Shown: piece after piece, positions 20,872-31,798 of the stretch
Layout: each line of letters begins with the position of its first letter
Position numbering within the stretch: the stretch's first letter is position 1
Assembly: GCA_015832175.1 (NCBI GenBank)
Contig: WJXW01000007.1
Location: 1,736,001-1,800,000 of the forward strand
DNA from: Paraphaeosphaeria minitans
Taxonomy: Eukaryota; Ascomycota; Dothideomycetes; Pleosporales; Didymosphaeriaceae
Direction of reading: 5' to 3'
Length of the DNA: 64,000 nucleotides
Made by a program: the position numbers and the translations under genes
Notes under the pieces: generated by a model
The model's database searches: none
The model's input: the letters and a program-made list of their open reading frames with translations, nothing else
Told to the model about the DNA's origin: nothing

Positions 20872-23800
20872 TCAATCCTCATCATCCCCGCTCTCTTCCT
20901 CGTCATCCTCACGCTTCTTGTATTCCTTCCTCTTACGATCACCCTTCTTCGACTTCAGCTCTTTCTCCCATAGCTTACTACTGACATCCTGGTCAAGTCC
21001 TGGGAAAACAAGGTCAAAGACTTCATTGTACCACGAGACGGGCCGGCCTTCGATACCATCTTTGATATTCTGTAGAGTTGTTAGTGCACGTCTATGGAAA
21101 GATGATATTACATACCTCAGGTAGCTCAAGCCAATCTGACATGTTGTCGGCCGGGAAGATGACCGTTGTCGCGCCAGCTCGTCTCGCTGCTACAGTCTTT
21201 TCCCTCAAACCACCTATCCTCAAGACCTTGCCGGTTACGGTGAGCTCACCGGTCATTGCTACACCTTCCCTGACTTTAGTGTTGAGTGCAAGACCCAACA
21301 GACTGGTCGCCATGGTTATACCGGCGCTAGGGCCATCCTTCGGTGTTGCGCCTTCTGGGCAATGCAAATGAATCTGGGCATGTTCGAAGAACTTGTTCTT
21401 AGGGAATTCGCGGGCGAGCAGGCTCTTGGCAAAAGAGTACGCCACAATTGTGGATTCTTTCATGACGTTCTTGAGAGAGCCAGTGCGTTCAAGTCCAGGG
21501 GAGGATCTAGCAGAGAGCGCCTTTTCTAGGATTGATTCGACGTAGAGCGCAGCACCACCCATTGAAGTCCACGCAAGACCCATAGCGACACCTGGAGGCG
21601 CGACATCGTACAGTCTGTCAGATGTGAATACCGGTGGTCCAACGTAATCTTTAAGGTTGTCCTTGTTGATAGAGACGTGGACGCTGTCCGGCACCTGGAG
21701 CGCAACTCGCGGCTTCTCAGTGGTCTCCTTCTCGACATTCTCAGACGTTTCTTTTACGTCGGTTTGATCCTTCTCGGCTTCTTGTTGCGCGGTCTTGCCT
21801 TCTTCAGTGAGAGCTTCGGACTCTGGGAAAACTTCCTCGCCTAGATCAGTCACGATCTTTAGGGCTGACTTCCTGTAAACCTTTTCAATCTGTTTCTTAA
21901 GGTTCCGGACACCTGATTCGCGGCAGTACTTGTTAATCAACTCGACGATGGCTTCCTTCTCAAGGATAACGTCTGCTTTGTCGAGACCGTTGACTATCTT
22001 GGCTTGTGGTGCAAGATAACGTTCAGCGATGGCAATCTTCTCATCCGCAACGTATCCGGACAACTCGATTATTTCCATACGATCAAGCAACGGGCGAGGA
22101 ATGGTGTCTAGCATGTTTGCCGTGCACACAAAGAGTACTTTTGACAGGTCGACCGGAACATCGAGGTAGTGGTCCAGGAAGCTGCTATTCTGTTCAGGGT
22201 CAAGAAGCTCAAGCAGTGCCGACGAAGGGTCACCGTTATGGCCGCGACCAATCTTGTCGACTTCGTCAATCAAGATCAATGGGTTCTCAGTTTGGCACTT
22301 CTTGAGTGCCTGAATGATGCGACCAGGTAGCGCGCCAACGTAGGTCCTTCGGTGGCCCTTGATCTCGGCTACGTCCGACAAACCACCGACACTGAAGCGG
22401 TAATACTGTCGGTTGAGTGCTCGCGCAACGGATTTTCCGATTGAAGTTTTCCCAACACCAGGGGGGCCGACCAAACACAATATCTTGCCTTCAACCGTAC
22501 CACGGAGCTTGCCGACTGCGATGAATTCTAGGATGCGATCCTTTACGTCCTTGAGACCGTAGTGGTCCTCATCAAGCACCTCTCGTGCGTGCTTGATACC
22601 AAAGTTCTCCGCGCTCCTTTGACCCCACGGAAGCTGCGTGAGCCAGTCGAGGTAGTTTCGCGTAACATTGAACTCAGATGCGTTGGGTTCGAGGTGACCA
22701 AGCTTGCTGATTTCTTCGTCGAAGACCTTTTTGACAGCTTCTGGCATAGCCAGCTTGCTCGCCTTGTCGTTGAACTTCTCGAGAAGCTTGTCTTTGCCGT
22801 CGGATTCGATACCAAGCTCGCGCTTGATGCCCTTCATTTGTTCCAGGAGCCAATATTCGCGCTGTTTCTTAGTGATCTTGTTTTCAACATCCTTGACGAT
22901 CTTCGACTGGAGCTCAGCGTTCATGAGCTCCTTTTTGAGCACGATGAGAGCCTTACTCAGTCGCTGTTCTACGTTCAACTCCTCCAGTGCCTCCTGCAAC
23001 TCGTGAGAGTCTGCCTGTGCCACCGCAGCTGCGAAATCTGCTAATTTGACGGGATCCTCGCCCACGTTCATAGTGGTCTGCACCGAGAAGGTAGAAATGT
23101 GGTCGCGGAATAGCGGATTCAAAAGGGCGACAGCTTTGAACGTGTTCACGATCTCGCTGACGAGGGCTGGGATAACCTTGTTGCCCTTGATGTCAAATGG
23201 CTCTTCGAAGAGGTTCTCAACGTTCGCGATGCTGACCTCCTTGCCCTTGAGGAACGATGTCGCCTCGTAGTAGTGGGGCGCCTTCGTGGAGTCAGCGCTG
23301 CTCTCCTCGAAGCTTGCCACAACATCGCCCTTAGCTTGCTCGGCTTCAGGCTCTTGCACAGGGGCGGCCTCTCCCAATGTGTTCTCGACCACCGAAGCTC
23401 CGTCCGCCCCCTCGACTCCCTGGGATGGGCTCTCTTGTGGCTTGTTCGCGCCAGCCGGCTTCAGCTCCGTCATCTTGATTCTCCGGTGCGGGTAGAGCAC
23501 GCACGTCATTGCGAAGTTGTCATCCGCCCCGATGGGGAAAGCGCTGGTGACCTGGCAGAAAGTGCCGACATCGTACACCTCGCTCGGGTCGTCGATGACG
23601 TCTTTGTCGGCCTCGTCGTCCTTGAGCAAGAAGGCGCCAATGTATGGCTGGCCGCGCTTCACCATGTCGGCGATGGCCTGGCCAACCTCCTTGTTGCGTA
23701 TGGTGATGGCCTTGTAGAAGCCCGGGAATAGGGGCCGTTTAGCGATGGGTATCGCCATGACCTGAGGGTAGACGTCGGGTATCGAGGGCTTTACGAGAGA

Positions 23801-24238
23801 CTTGTCCGACTGTTTGCGCTTCTTGCCGCCTCCGTCACCTCCTGCGCCCGCGGCTCCATCTCCCGCTGAGCTCCCCTTCGCGTCGCTTGCTCTTGGTATC
23901 GGCTCAGGCGCCTTGCTCTTCGCCTCCACACCTTCGGCATCATCGACTGCCTTAGGCTGCTTGTTCTGCTCCCCCTCGCCTTCTTCTTTCGCTTCTTCCG
24001 ATGTCTCGGGAGACGTCTTCGGCTTCTGCTCCTTCCGCCTGTCCATCGATGTCGAGAAGCTTCGCGAGAAGAGCAGTGCCGCGGGGGGCGACGTGTACCG
24101 GCGCGGGCATCGCGCAAATGATGCTGTGCATTGGGCAGGGAGGTAGGGAGAGGGTACGGTAGAAGACGCGGCCCTCACCGTCGACCGTGAAGCTTGGCGA
24201 AGCGCTGCCCGCCACGGTAGGTGCTGTCCATGGAGCAT
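20872..24238 (-). CDS. PIM1: mitochondrial ATP-dependent Lon protease (Pim1)
   Basis: AAA+ serine protease of the mitochondrial matrix that degrades misfolded proteins. One intron (21070-21115) precedes a short last exon; the protein has 1106 residues. In order there are a basic mitochondrial presequence (MLHGQHLPWRAALRQASRST), a charged low-complexity insert, the Lon N-domain beginning PQVMAIPIAKRPLFPGF, a coiled-coil part, Walker A GPPGVGKTS near residue 590, Walker B ILIDEVDK, and the proteolytic domain with the Ser in PKDGPSAGIT (near 970). The Lys, 43 residues later in GGLREK, completes the dyad. The acidic tail EEESGDDED is typical of fungal Pim1. I start at 24238 because this ATG opens the presequence; the frame extends 60 codons further upstream without resembling the family. 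Confidence 0.95.
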
Positions 24239-24781
24239 CGTCGCGTGTCCGGTAGCGCCGCTTGGAATTGCCTGGATATGGAGGGTTCTGGGTGGCCGTC
24301 GATTGAAAGATGAGATGAGCGCCCACAACGCTCCTTGTGGTAGGAAAAAGTCCGAGATCAGAAGAGCGGGCGCAGAGGTGCAAGTCGCGCAATGAGTCGG
24401 GGTGGTGATGATTAGCAACCACGAAATTTAGCGTCAGAGCGTCATACCGGTACAGCTCCAGCTCCGATAACCCCAGCAAAGCGGCCGAGGCGGAGTCGGC
24501 TGAACCATGTTCCGCCGACACCATGACTTTCTTCGCCTTCCACATACCATTTATTACGGCTTGATTTAGGAGACCATCTAGCGATTATTCGACCCTTCTT
24601 TGCAGCTTGTTTGCTCGACTTGCGGCTGATGTTGCGGCCTTTCCCGCATCTCCTCCAACGGCAACATCGACAAACGACAACCCTAACTTATGCGGCAATT
24701 ACCGGCACTACAAAGTCTTATCATGAATGTCCCGGCAAGAAAGATTGAAATTGCCGATTGCATGATATCTTTCGCCGGCTA
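24239..24781. other. Lon promoter region and boundary to AT-richer DNA
   Basis: Upstream DNA of Lon. Base composition becomes visibly more AT-rich from about 24.7 kb on, where the decayed HET gene begins. No separate gene is seen. Confidence 0.5.
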
Positions 24782-26501
24782 CTAACTGGAACTATACCAT
24801 ACCATCTCAACCCAATGGTCAAGAGAATTCACATCCCTCATCGTCTCGGCGTTGTCCCTCGCTCTGGCTTGCGCATGGTTGACAAAACACTTTCCAACGT
24901 CCTTGTATGTTCCATCGCCAACAGGCCGGAGTAGGATAGGTCCAATTTTGTGCTGCCGGTCGAAAGACAAGATCTACCATGATACAGTCATGGCACACGC
25001 CAAGGCCAAAGCCTAGTATAATGAGGAAAGTGAAGAGTTTGGTACCAATCCAATCTTTGAGCTCCCAAATAGATTCCGGTCATATTTTGTCGTCCATATC
25101 GACCCTATAGGCAATTGAATCCAGCCTATCCTCCAAAGACTCTGGCCAAGTCTTTATGTCGAAGCCGCTATTTATTGTCTCCCACCAAGTGGACAAGCCG
25201 GCCTCATCGTATGCAACTTTCACATGAAGTGGGCAGATTCAAGGCAATTGTACTGATGGGTGCTTTCCCGAACCGAACATGTTACGTACAAATGCCTCAT
25301 AGGTAGTCTCGCCGTGAGATTGAGTCATCAAAACTCTGAGCTCTCGATTTGTGCCGACAATTTAGTGGACAACTTTCGCAAAAACTTTTTAGATGTTGTC
25401 AGTGTAGTTTGGACGGAGAAGGTAGGTCTAGGAACCTTCGCCTATAAAGCCTCATGACGCGAAAAATTTGTCCTGGGGCAAGTCAGTGAGAATTGGGGGA
25501 AATCTTTTAGGATACATCAAGCATTGACGAGGCCTCAGGTCCGGCACAAGACCTCTATCATATTCGGGATTAGCTTGCCCTAGGATCAGTAGCTTTGAAT
25601 GGTACGAATGAAGTAAAAAAATCGTAACTCAGAGTTGGAGCAGACACAGCTGGTCGATCCACATCCCGTACGCTCAACACGGCGTTCGTCATAACCCACA
25701 ATGGCATGCCTTTCACCATTGGGTGGTTGGAAGGTGTCTCCGAAAACTCACCAGGGCCAAACGCCGCGGAGTACTCCGCTGCAGCGTCGTGTGTGTGCTC
25801 GACTTTGGCAGCGAAAAGCAGGTTGCTTAGTGTTGTACATACGTTGCCACTCAAGATACCAGCCTTGCGGCTAAATCAAGCTCTTGGAATATCCATGCCC
25901 TGGAGAAGGATGTTGAGACTCCCACGAGTACAGACTCGAAGATTTCCTTTGGCTTCCATTGGCCTTGACTGGTACGAACCACTCAGGCGAGTATATTTGG
26001 GCTGCCTCAAGCGTCTTGTTCCACGCTACCGGATTTTCGCTATTTGGTTCTTCAGCGTACTGCAAGGTACGCCTTTCCTCAGCGTTTATATCGGTCTGTA
26101 GCACCACTGGAAACATCTGTCTCTGTAGTAATGCCTTAAGAAAGCTGCCATTCTGTGGACCATTTCAAATCTAACGCCGTAAACTTGGGAGTCTGTTCTA
26201 ACCACGCCAGAATTTCTTCTGCACTTTGGTAGATGGACGCCATAGTGGCCACTTGTGATGCACGTTCGTCGTTGTCATCTTGATTGATGTAAATAGCATC
26301 AATCTAGATCGTAAGGAAACTGTCCGTCTCCACTAACTGCGAAAGGGCTGTCAAAGCACTGTTTTGTAGGTCTTCGAATGGATTGGTCCCATTATTGTCA
26401 TTTGCTTTGATTCTGCTGTTGTAATTTCTAGCCATTCTGGGGTCGTGTATCGGTTGCATTGATGATCTGGTATTCGTTTCCGGTCTGGTTTTAGTAGACA
26501 T
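24782..26501 (-). pseudogene. decayed HET-domain (heterokaryon incompatibility) gene
   Basis: HET-domain proteins mediate non-self recognition in filamentous fungi. In the minus strand the HET core is plain: NGTNPFEDLQNSALTALSQL, then IDAIYINQDDNDERASQVA and MASIYQSAEEILAWLEQ (26190-26400), SFSRAWIFQELDLAARLV (about 25860-25920), and a C-terminal ILLRPVGDGTYKDVGKCFV (24880-24970) that matches the usual HET-protein ending. These pieces lie in different frames and are separated by stops. The Trp expected in the signature WIDAICINQ is a TAG stop (TGG to TAG). The total span fits a 570-630-residue protein. No arrangement of introns I tried removes all interruptions, so I call it a pseudogene. The local AT richness and the G-to-A change are compatible with repeat-induced point mutation. 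The exact 5' end is uncertain. Confidence 0.75.
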
Positions 26502-27301
26502 GATCTTAGCTTATGGGTGGCAGGGGAGTCAAGTAGGAAGAAGAACAATGGGCTAGGGATTAGCAATGTATCTACAGGTCCTTTAGCATGTCGACAAACT
26601 GTCATCGGTATTATGGGCATGGCGAAGCAGCGACTCGCTTCAGCCTCGGCATCTCGAGCGAGTACATATCGGTGACGCACAAGTTGGGCCCAATGCTAAA
26701 CCACACGAATTGTCTGTTTCTCCGCAAGATAGTCCTATTCATAATAATGAATGGTCGTTAGGGCATGCTTCATCCTGACTGCCACACCTTATGAAAACAC
26801 GAGTCCTTTACTAGTACTACATCTATGACGTCATCAAGCTGCCTGCCGAAGCTTCATCTTTGTTTTCTTGAGAATGGCCAACACTGTGAATGCAACATAA
26901 CGGAAGTCGTAATAACCATAAGCTTTGCCATGCGACATCTTCGAGAGATTATTTGTCAATCTAACTATTGGATTGAGAACACCTCCGTTTCTTCGGTTTC
27001 ACTGTCTGAGTACCCCAGAGCTCAGTTGACAGGTATTAACAGTACAAATAAAGGTTCCATCACAAGATCGACGAGAGGAACACCTTTCGTAAAAAAAAAG
27101 TTCTTTCCTGCAATGTTTGCCACACAAGCTCTCCCGCGATGCGCAGTCATTTAGCCACGATCCGGTTAGACCTGGCTCGCGCGTCAGACCCCGATGAGGA
27201 AACTCGCAAGGAAAGCGGGAGCGGGCGCGGTTCAGGTACAACCTCGCAAATCCCCCGGCGCTTCATCTTTACAACCCTCAACTCGAACTTCCGAGCCCAC
27301 C
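26502..27301. other. 800-bp intergenic region, AT-richer
   Basis: Lies between the HET relic and the beta-propeller gene. Possible further N-terminal remnants of the HET gene reach to about 26680, but no motif is visible. Nothing else can be supported. Confidence 0.45.
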
Positions 27302-28430
27302 ATGCACTTCTCGCTGGCTCTCTTGATCCCGTTCTTCTCTCTATCGTGCAGTCGCCCAACAAAGAGTACGCCCAGCAGCAACAAATGGCAAACAAAACCA
27401 CTACAGGACGCAAACGGCCTGGTCACGGCTGGCTTTCGCGGTCTATCCGTGGTGTCCGACAAGATCGTCTGGGTCTCGGGAACCAACAACTCTGTCTACC
27501 GAACTACTGATGGGGGAACCTCCTGGAGCGACCTCAAAATTACACACAAAGAGACTTTCACCAATGCAACAGGTACATACCCTGTTATCTTGGATTTCCG
27601 AGATATTGAAGCCTTTTCTGCTCGCGTTGCTGTTGCTATGGCGGCTGGCGATGGTAGCCTATATCAAACGAGCGTGTGGCATACAGAAGATGGAGGCAAA
27701 CATTGGCGCAAATCGAGAACACCAAAGAATCCAATTTTTCTACGACAGCCTTGCTTGGGAGAACAAGCATCACGGATTGCTATTGCAAGACCCTGCAAAT
27801 GCAACGGACGGGAGCATGGGTCTTCTGGAAACCCACGACGGCGGTAAGAGCTGGAGAGAAGTGACAACTACAGATCTGGAAGCCAAAGGTCAAGCAGCGT
27901 TCGCTGCGAGTGGTACATGCGTCGCCTTCGTTTCTGGGCGGTGGTATATCGTCGCCGGAGGTAGCCCCGATCCTTCGCGAGTTTTCCGGAGTTCGAATGG
28001 ACGTAGTTGGAAAGACGCGAACACCAGCCTCGTGGGCGATCCGAACGTCGAGCTCGGATATTCCGGGTACGGGATGAACTCGGTCGCATTTCGCGATTCT
28101 CGGAATGGTCTCGTCGTTGGGGGTAGCTTCAGCAGCGGTGTACCTGCCAGCAAAAACAATGTGGCATATACTCGCAATGGTGGAGTAACTTGGACCTCGT
28201 CAAAACCAGCGCTGGAGTATCGTTCTGCAGTATCATGGCTTCCGGGTAGATCGAAGCTGGCAGTAGCTGCCGGCCAAACCGGCACGAACTTGACACGGGA
28301 TGGAGGCGCTACATGGGAAGGCCTGGTAGATGAGCACCACAACGAATTTTTTGCCGTGCAGTGTATCAAAGGCGGGGTATGCTGGGCATCTGGACGCAAA
28401 GGCGCCATCGGCCGCATTCAAATCAAATAG
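27302..28430 (+). pseudogene. secreted BNR/Ycf48-like beta-propeller protein, frame broken
   Basis: The product would be an extracellular beta-propeller of the sialidase/Ycf48-like type with Asp-box repeats. A signal peptide (MHFSLALLIPFFSLS) is followed by TAGFRGLSVVSDKIVWVSGT and repeated S/T-x-D-G-G-x-x-W motifs: TTDGGTSW, HTEDGGKHW, ETHDGGKSW, TRNGGVTW, TRDGGATW. After HTEDGGKHWRKS the reading frame must shift by one base to continue with FYDSLAWENKHHGLLLQDP. The switch falls at or near the run of five T's at about 27736-27741. No GT-AG intron spans it. Each half is otherwise intact to the stop at 28430, so the break is recent or an assembly error. It is convergent with the flavoenzyme gene, with 103 bp between the stops. 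Enzymatic role unknown. Confidence 0.75.
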
Positions 28431-28533
28431 TGCATGAAAGATATCTTGGGGGAAGGTCATTTTCACATTGAAGGGCTGTGCTCAGCTACATGAAGTATGT
28501 GGTTACCATCTCAACCTTAATACCTCGTCCACT

Positions 28534-30682
28534 CTAAAAACCATCCCTCATCACGCGAGACTTTGCTGGAGCATTTAGCGCGAGAATCCTCTCAGCAGCC
28601 TTCTCCGAAGCAATGATGATTGCCGCAGACGGGTTACCGGTGGTCATTCCCGGGAATATTGACGCATCAACAACGAAGAGATTGTCCGTTCCGTACACCT
28701 TGGTATCAAGGTCGACGACCGCAGTGCCACCACTGCGGCCATCATCCGTGCCGATTCTGTTAGTACCAACCCAATGATTCGAGTTGCGTGAAGCGGGGAT
28801 AGTGGGAATCTGCGGATCATCAATACAGTGCTACAAAAGTTTGTAGATAGATATACCGAGTTGACAAAGGCTGTGGTGTCCTGGCCGGCTGTAGGCTTGA
28901 TCCAAACTAAGTTTTGAACGTTGCTCAAGGCCTTTCGCATGGTGTCAATTCCCTGGATAACGGCTTCCTTGTCTGTCGCATTCCTCAGGTAAGGAGGGGT
29001 AGCGACTTGTGTGTTCAATTGAGGCGTGATGGTCAATCGACCACGAGAGATGGCGCCGTTGCCGAGATATTGAGTGATGGTCATTGCCGCTGAGAAGAAT
29101 TAGCTCGACTGAGGTTATTTGATGCTAGAACCGTACTCTTGGTATTGCCCTCAATGCGAGCTTGCCATTGGATGTGACGGAGGATTCCGTCCGAAGGTGT
29201 ATGTTGAGTCCAGGCCTAGGAATGGGTCAGTGGAACAAATCGACCATCGCGAGGTAACACGCGCTTACTATGGGGCCTAAGTTGGGTGCGACTTGCGTCA
29301 ATATACCTCTTCTGTTCTCTACAAAATGGGTTAGTTTAATCTCTGACCCATTTGGAATGGGAGACGAACTCAGGTAGGCGTCTTTATCAGCTGCAACTGG
29401 GCTGTTGTAGGCAGCGTAGAAATCATAGAAAACGATGTCTGGATGCGAGATTTGGATGTCTGTCTGCAGAGACGTTAGCATAATCCACTTTCGCGCCTAT
29501 TGTTTTCTGCACGCACACCAACATGGTCATCGAGATTATAACCAACTGGAAGGTTGATCCATTGATCTTGCGAGATCATCGTAGCTCCGTCAGTCGACGA
29601 GCTCTTCACAACGTTGAGCTGATCGGTTGGGCCAATACCACCTATCGAGATCAGTAAAAAGTTTTCCAAGCTTTTCTTGACCTACTTCTGAACAGAAGCT
29701 TCGCCGAACCCATCGTGCCTGCAGAAACGATGACACGACCTGTACCAGGCGTCACACTGACGGTTCCTGAATGGCCAGCTCCATTTTTGCATTCCAACTC
29801 GACTCCGGTGACATGACCCTTTGTCCGTACCAACCTTCTTGCGTTTGTGTTTGTCCACAGTGAAAATTTATCAGTGCGTGCGGAAGCAGTTTCCAAGTAA
29901 GTCCTTAGAGGGCCCTGTCTCTCAGCATGCTCGATGAAGAATTCAGGGTGTCCATATGTGAAGTTTTTCTGGTCAGGATGGTCGTTTGGCTTATCGAGCT
30001 GTTTGAACCCAGCGGCGTCTAAGCCTTTCGATACTCTATCGAAACCTTGTTGGAGGTATAATTTACCATCTGTAGAGGGTGTAGCGGTCTGCATACGTTG
30101 TTAAAAAGCGTCCCTTCACTTTCAATTTACGAACATACTCCGGGGATTCTCTGAAAGACTTTCTCGGTCGACTTGGCCATGTCGGCCGACTTCCATCCGT
30201 CCGGGAAGTTACGGTCCCAGTCTCCAGGATGCGGTTTCCACCACAAGGCACTGTTCACTGCTACACCTCCTCCTAGAACACTGTGAATTGTGTCAGAAAC
30301 ATAAACAAATTCGGAAACATGCGACCGTGCATTTGAATACTTACCAGCCTGCCATAACGCCTGTATCATCACAAGTAACTCCGTTGCCGTCAGCCCATAT
30401 CTGATTGAATAGCCCTGGCACGTCGAAGCGAGTCAGGTTTGTGCCCTGCAGCCACGATGGCTTCATAGTGCCACCCCATCGCCCACTTGATGGTGGACCC
30501 TTCTCGAGCAGCAATACCATCTTGCCCGCTTCACTCAGTCGATCTGCAATTGGGATACCACCGGCTCCCGAACCGATGACAATGTAGTCGTACGTCTTGC
30601 TCGTGTCGGCTGGAGTGCATTGCGAATGCGTCAATTGGAACAAGGTCGCAGCAGCAGCAGCTAGAACAAGAGCTCGCGCCAT
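28534..30682 (-). CDS. GMC flavoenzyme, cellobiose-dehydrogenase-type flavodomain without cytochrome
   Basis: Secreted FAD oxidoreductase. Nine exons (introns 30281-30344, 30089-30138, 29642-29685, 29460-29518, 29319-29369, 29216-29268, 29090-29136, 28810-28856) give 577 residues. After a signal peptide comes the FAD motif GSGAGGIPIADRLSEAG (37-53). Blocks characteristic of cellobiose dehydrogenase follow: RWGGTMKPSWLQGTNLTRFD, VPGLFNQIW, VLGGGVAVNSALWWKP, SAGTMGSAKLL, DDHV, HPDIVFYDFYAAY. The catalytic pair is H498 (SNHW) and N545 (GNPSA). Cellobiose dehydrogenases normally carry an N-terminal haem-b cytochrome domain; here the signal peptide leads straight into the flavodomain and there is no C-terminal cellulose-binding module. 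The substrate is presumably an oligosaccharide. The fourth intron has an ambiguous acceptor (two frame-compatible choices near 29460). It is divergent from an MFS carrier. Confidence 0.9.
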
Positions 30683-31798
30683 GGTAGAATAGGACTGATA
30701 ACATGACTGATCTACAGCCGTGGCTGGTGAAGATATAAGGTTGCTGCACCCCGCATCCCAAATTATTACTCCATGTGTTTGGTGGGGTTGGCGCCAATCC
30801 TCCGTTGTCTGGAGCCGTGGGGATATTGCGTTTGGTATTTAGCCACGCGTGGCATCCTTGCTATTGCGGCTATATAGCATCAGCTGAGCACTTTCACCAT
30901 CTAGGAGTGGCAGTCAGCCACATGGTGTTATTAAAACTGTTTAAATATAACAGCAAAATGCCGTTGGCGGGTTCGTCCCCGCAAGACAAGGAGCCACATC
31001 TTGTCTGTTCATCTAAGTAGAATGATCTGGTGCGGGGGGTGACAACGTCAGTGTTGGCGGTCGGAATCCAGAATTATTCATGGACTGTGTTGCCATACAT
31101 TAATGTGTTTGTCTCTTTTCGGAATCGCCTGCGATGTACTACCTACACATGCTTCAAGATTTCGTCATCCATCCGCAGCCGTACCTAGGTACCTTCTGTA
31201 GTTACAATGTGCGCACAAGGTACAGCACCTGCATGACGTAGACAGAAATTTGAGCATCCCATGCTATCCCATGAGGATAACACCATACTAAAATCCTTGG
31301 CCTACTACCATAGGTACATGTGGTGCTGGATTATACCTAGGTAGTTCTTGTGAGGGGACTTCAGTCCCAGATCTTCAATACGAGGGGTTTAGGTTGAACC
31401 GCATGCATATTATCTGAGCAGGTGCAAAGGGAAACCAGCAGAAGAAGACTTCGCAGAATTGATGCTCGATCAGGATGGGGATTGAGTGTGGACAACGAGA
31501 CAACCGGCCAACGTGTTGGTTGTAAGACTCGGCTATCCGCGGGAGGGGACGTCTTTCATTGGCTACGGTAGAAAATTTGTTGTCTACTGCGTTCTCTAGC
31601 CCGAACTGGCGCGCTACCGGTGCTTACCGTACCTATTGAATGCGACATGCAGGGCGCGACGAAGCCGCCCCTCTTAAAAAATGTTTATCGACATTTCGAT
31701 ACACGCTACACACCTCTCCACTCCTACCATACTCTTCTTGTTGCTCTGGGTTTTCTTTGACTTGGTTAGCGTGATCAGTGAAGCAGACGACAGACGCC
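30683..31798. promoter_or_regulatory. 1.1-kb divergent promoter, flavoenzyme and MFS carrier
   Basis: The two flanking genes start away from each other. The spacer contains GTACCTAGGTAC (31181-31192) and ATACCTAGGTAG near 31335, members of the dispersed palindromic motif. No gene is present. Confidence 0.45.

Noticed and set aside
23273..23731. 152-codon plus-strand frame within Lon
   Set aside because: It is the complement of the conserved Lon coding sequence.
30965..30995. GCGGGTTCGTCCCCGC stem resembling a tRNA T-arm
   Set aside because: The remaining cloverleaf cannot be formed upstream or downstream.
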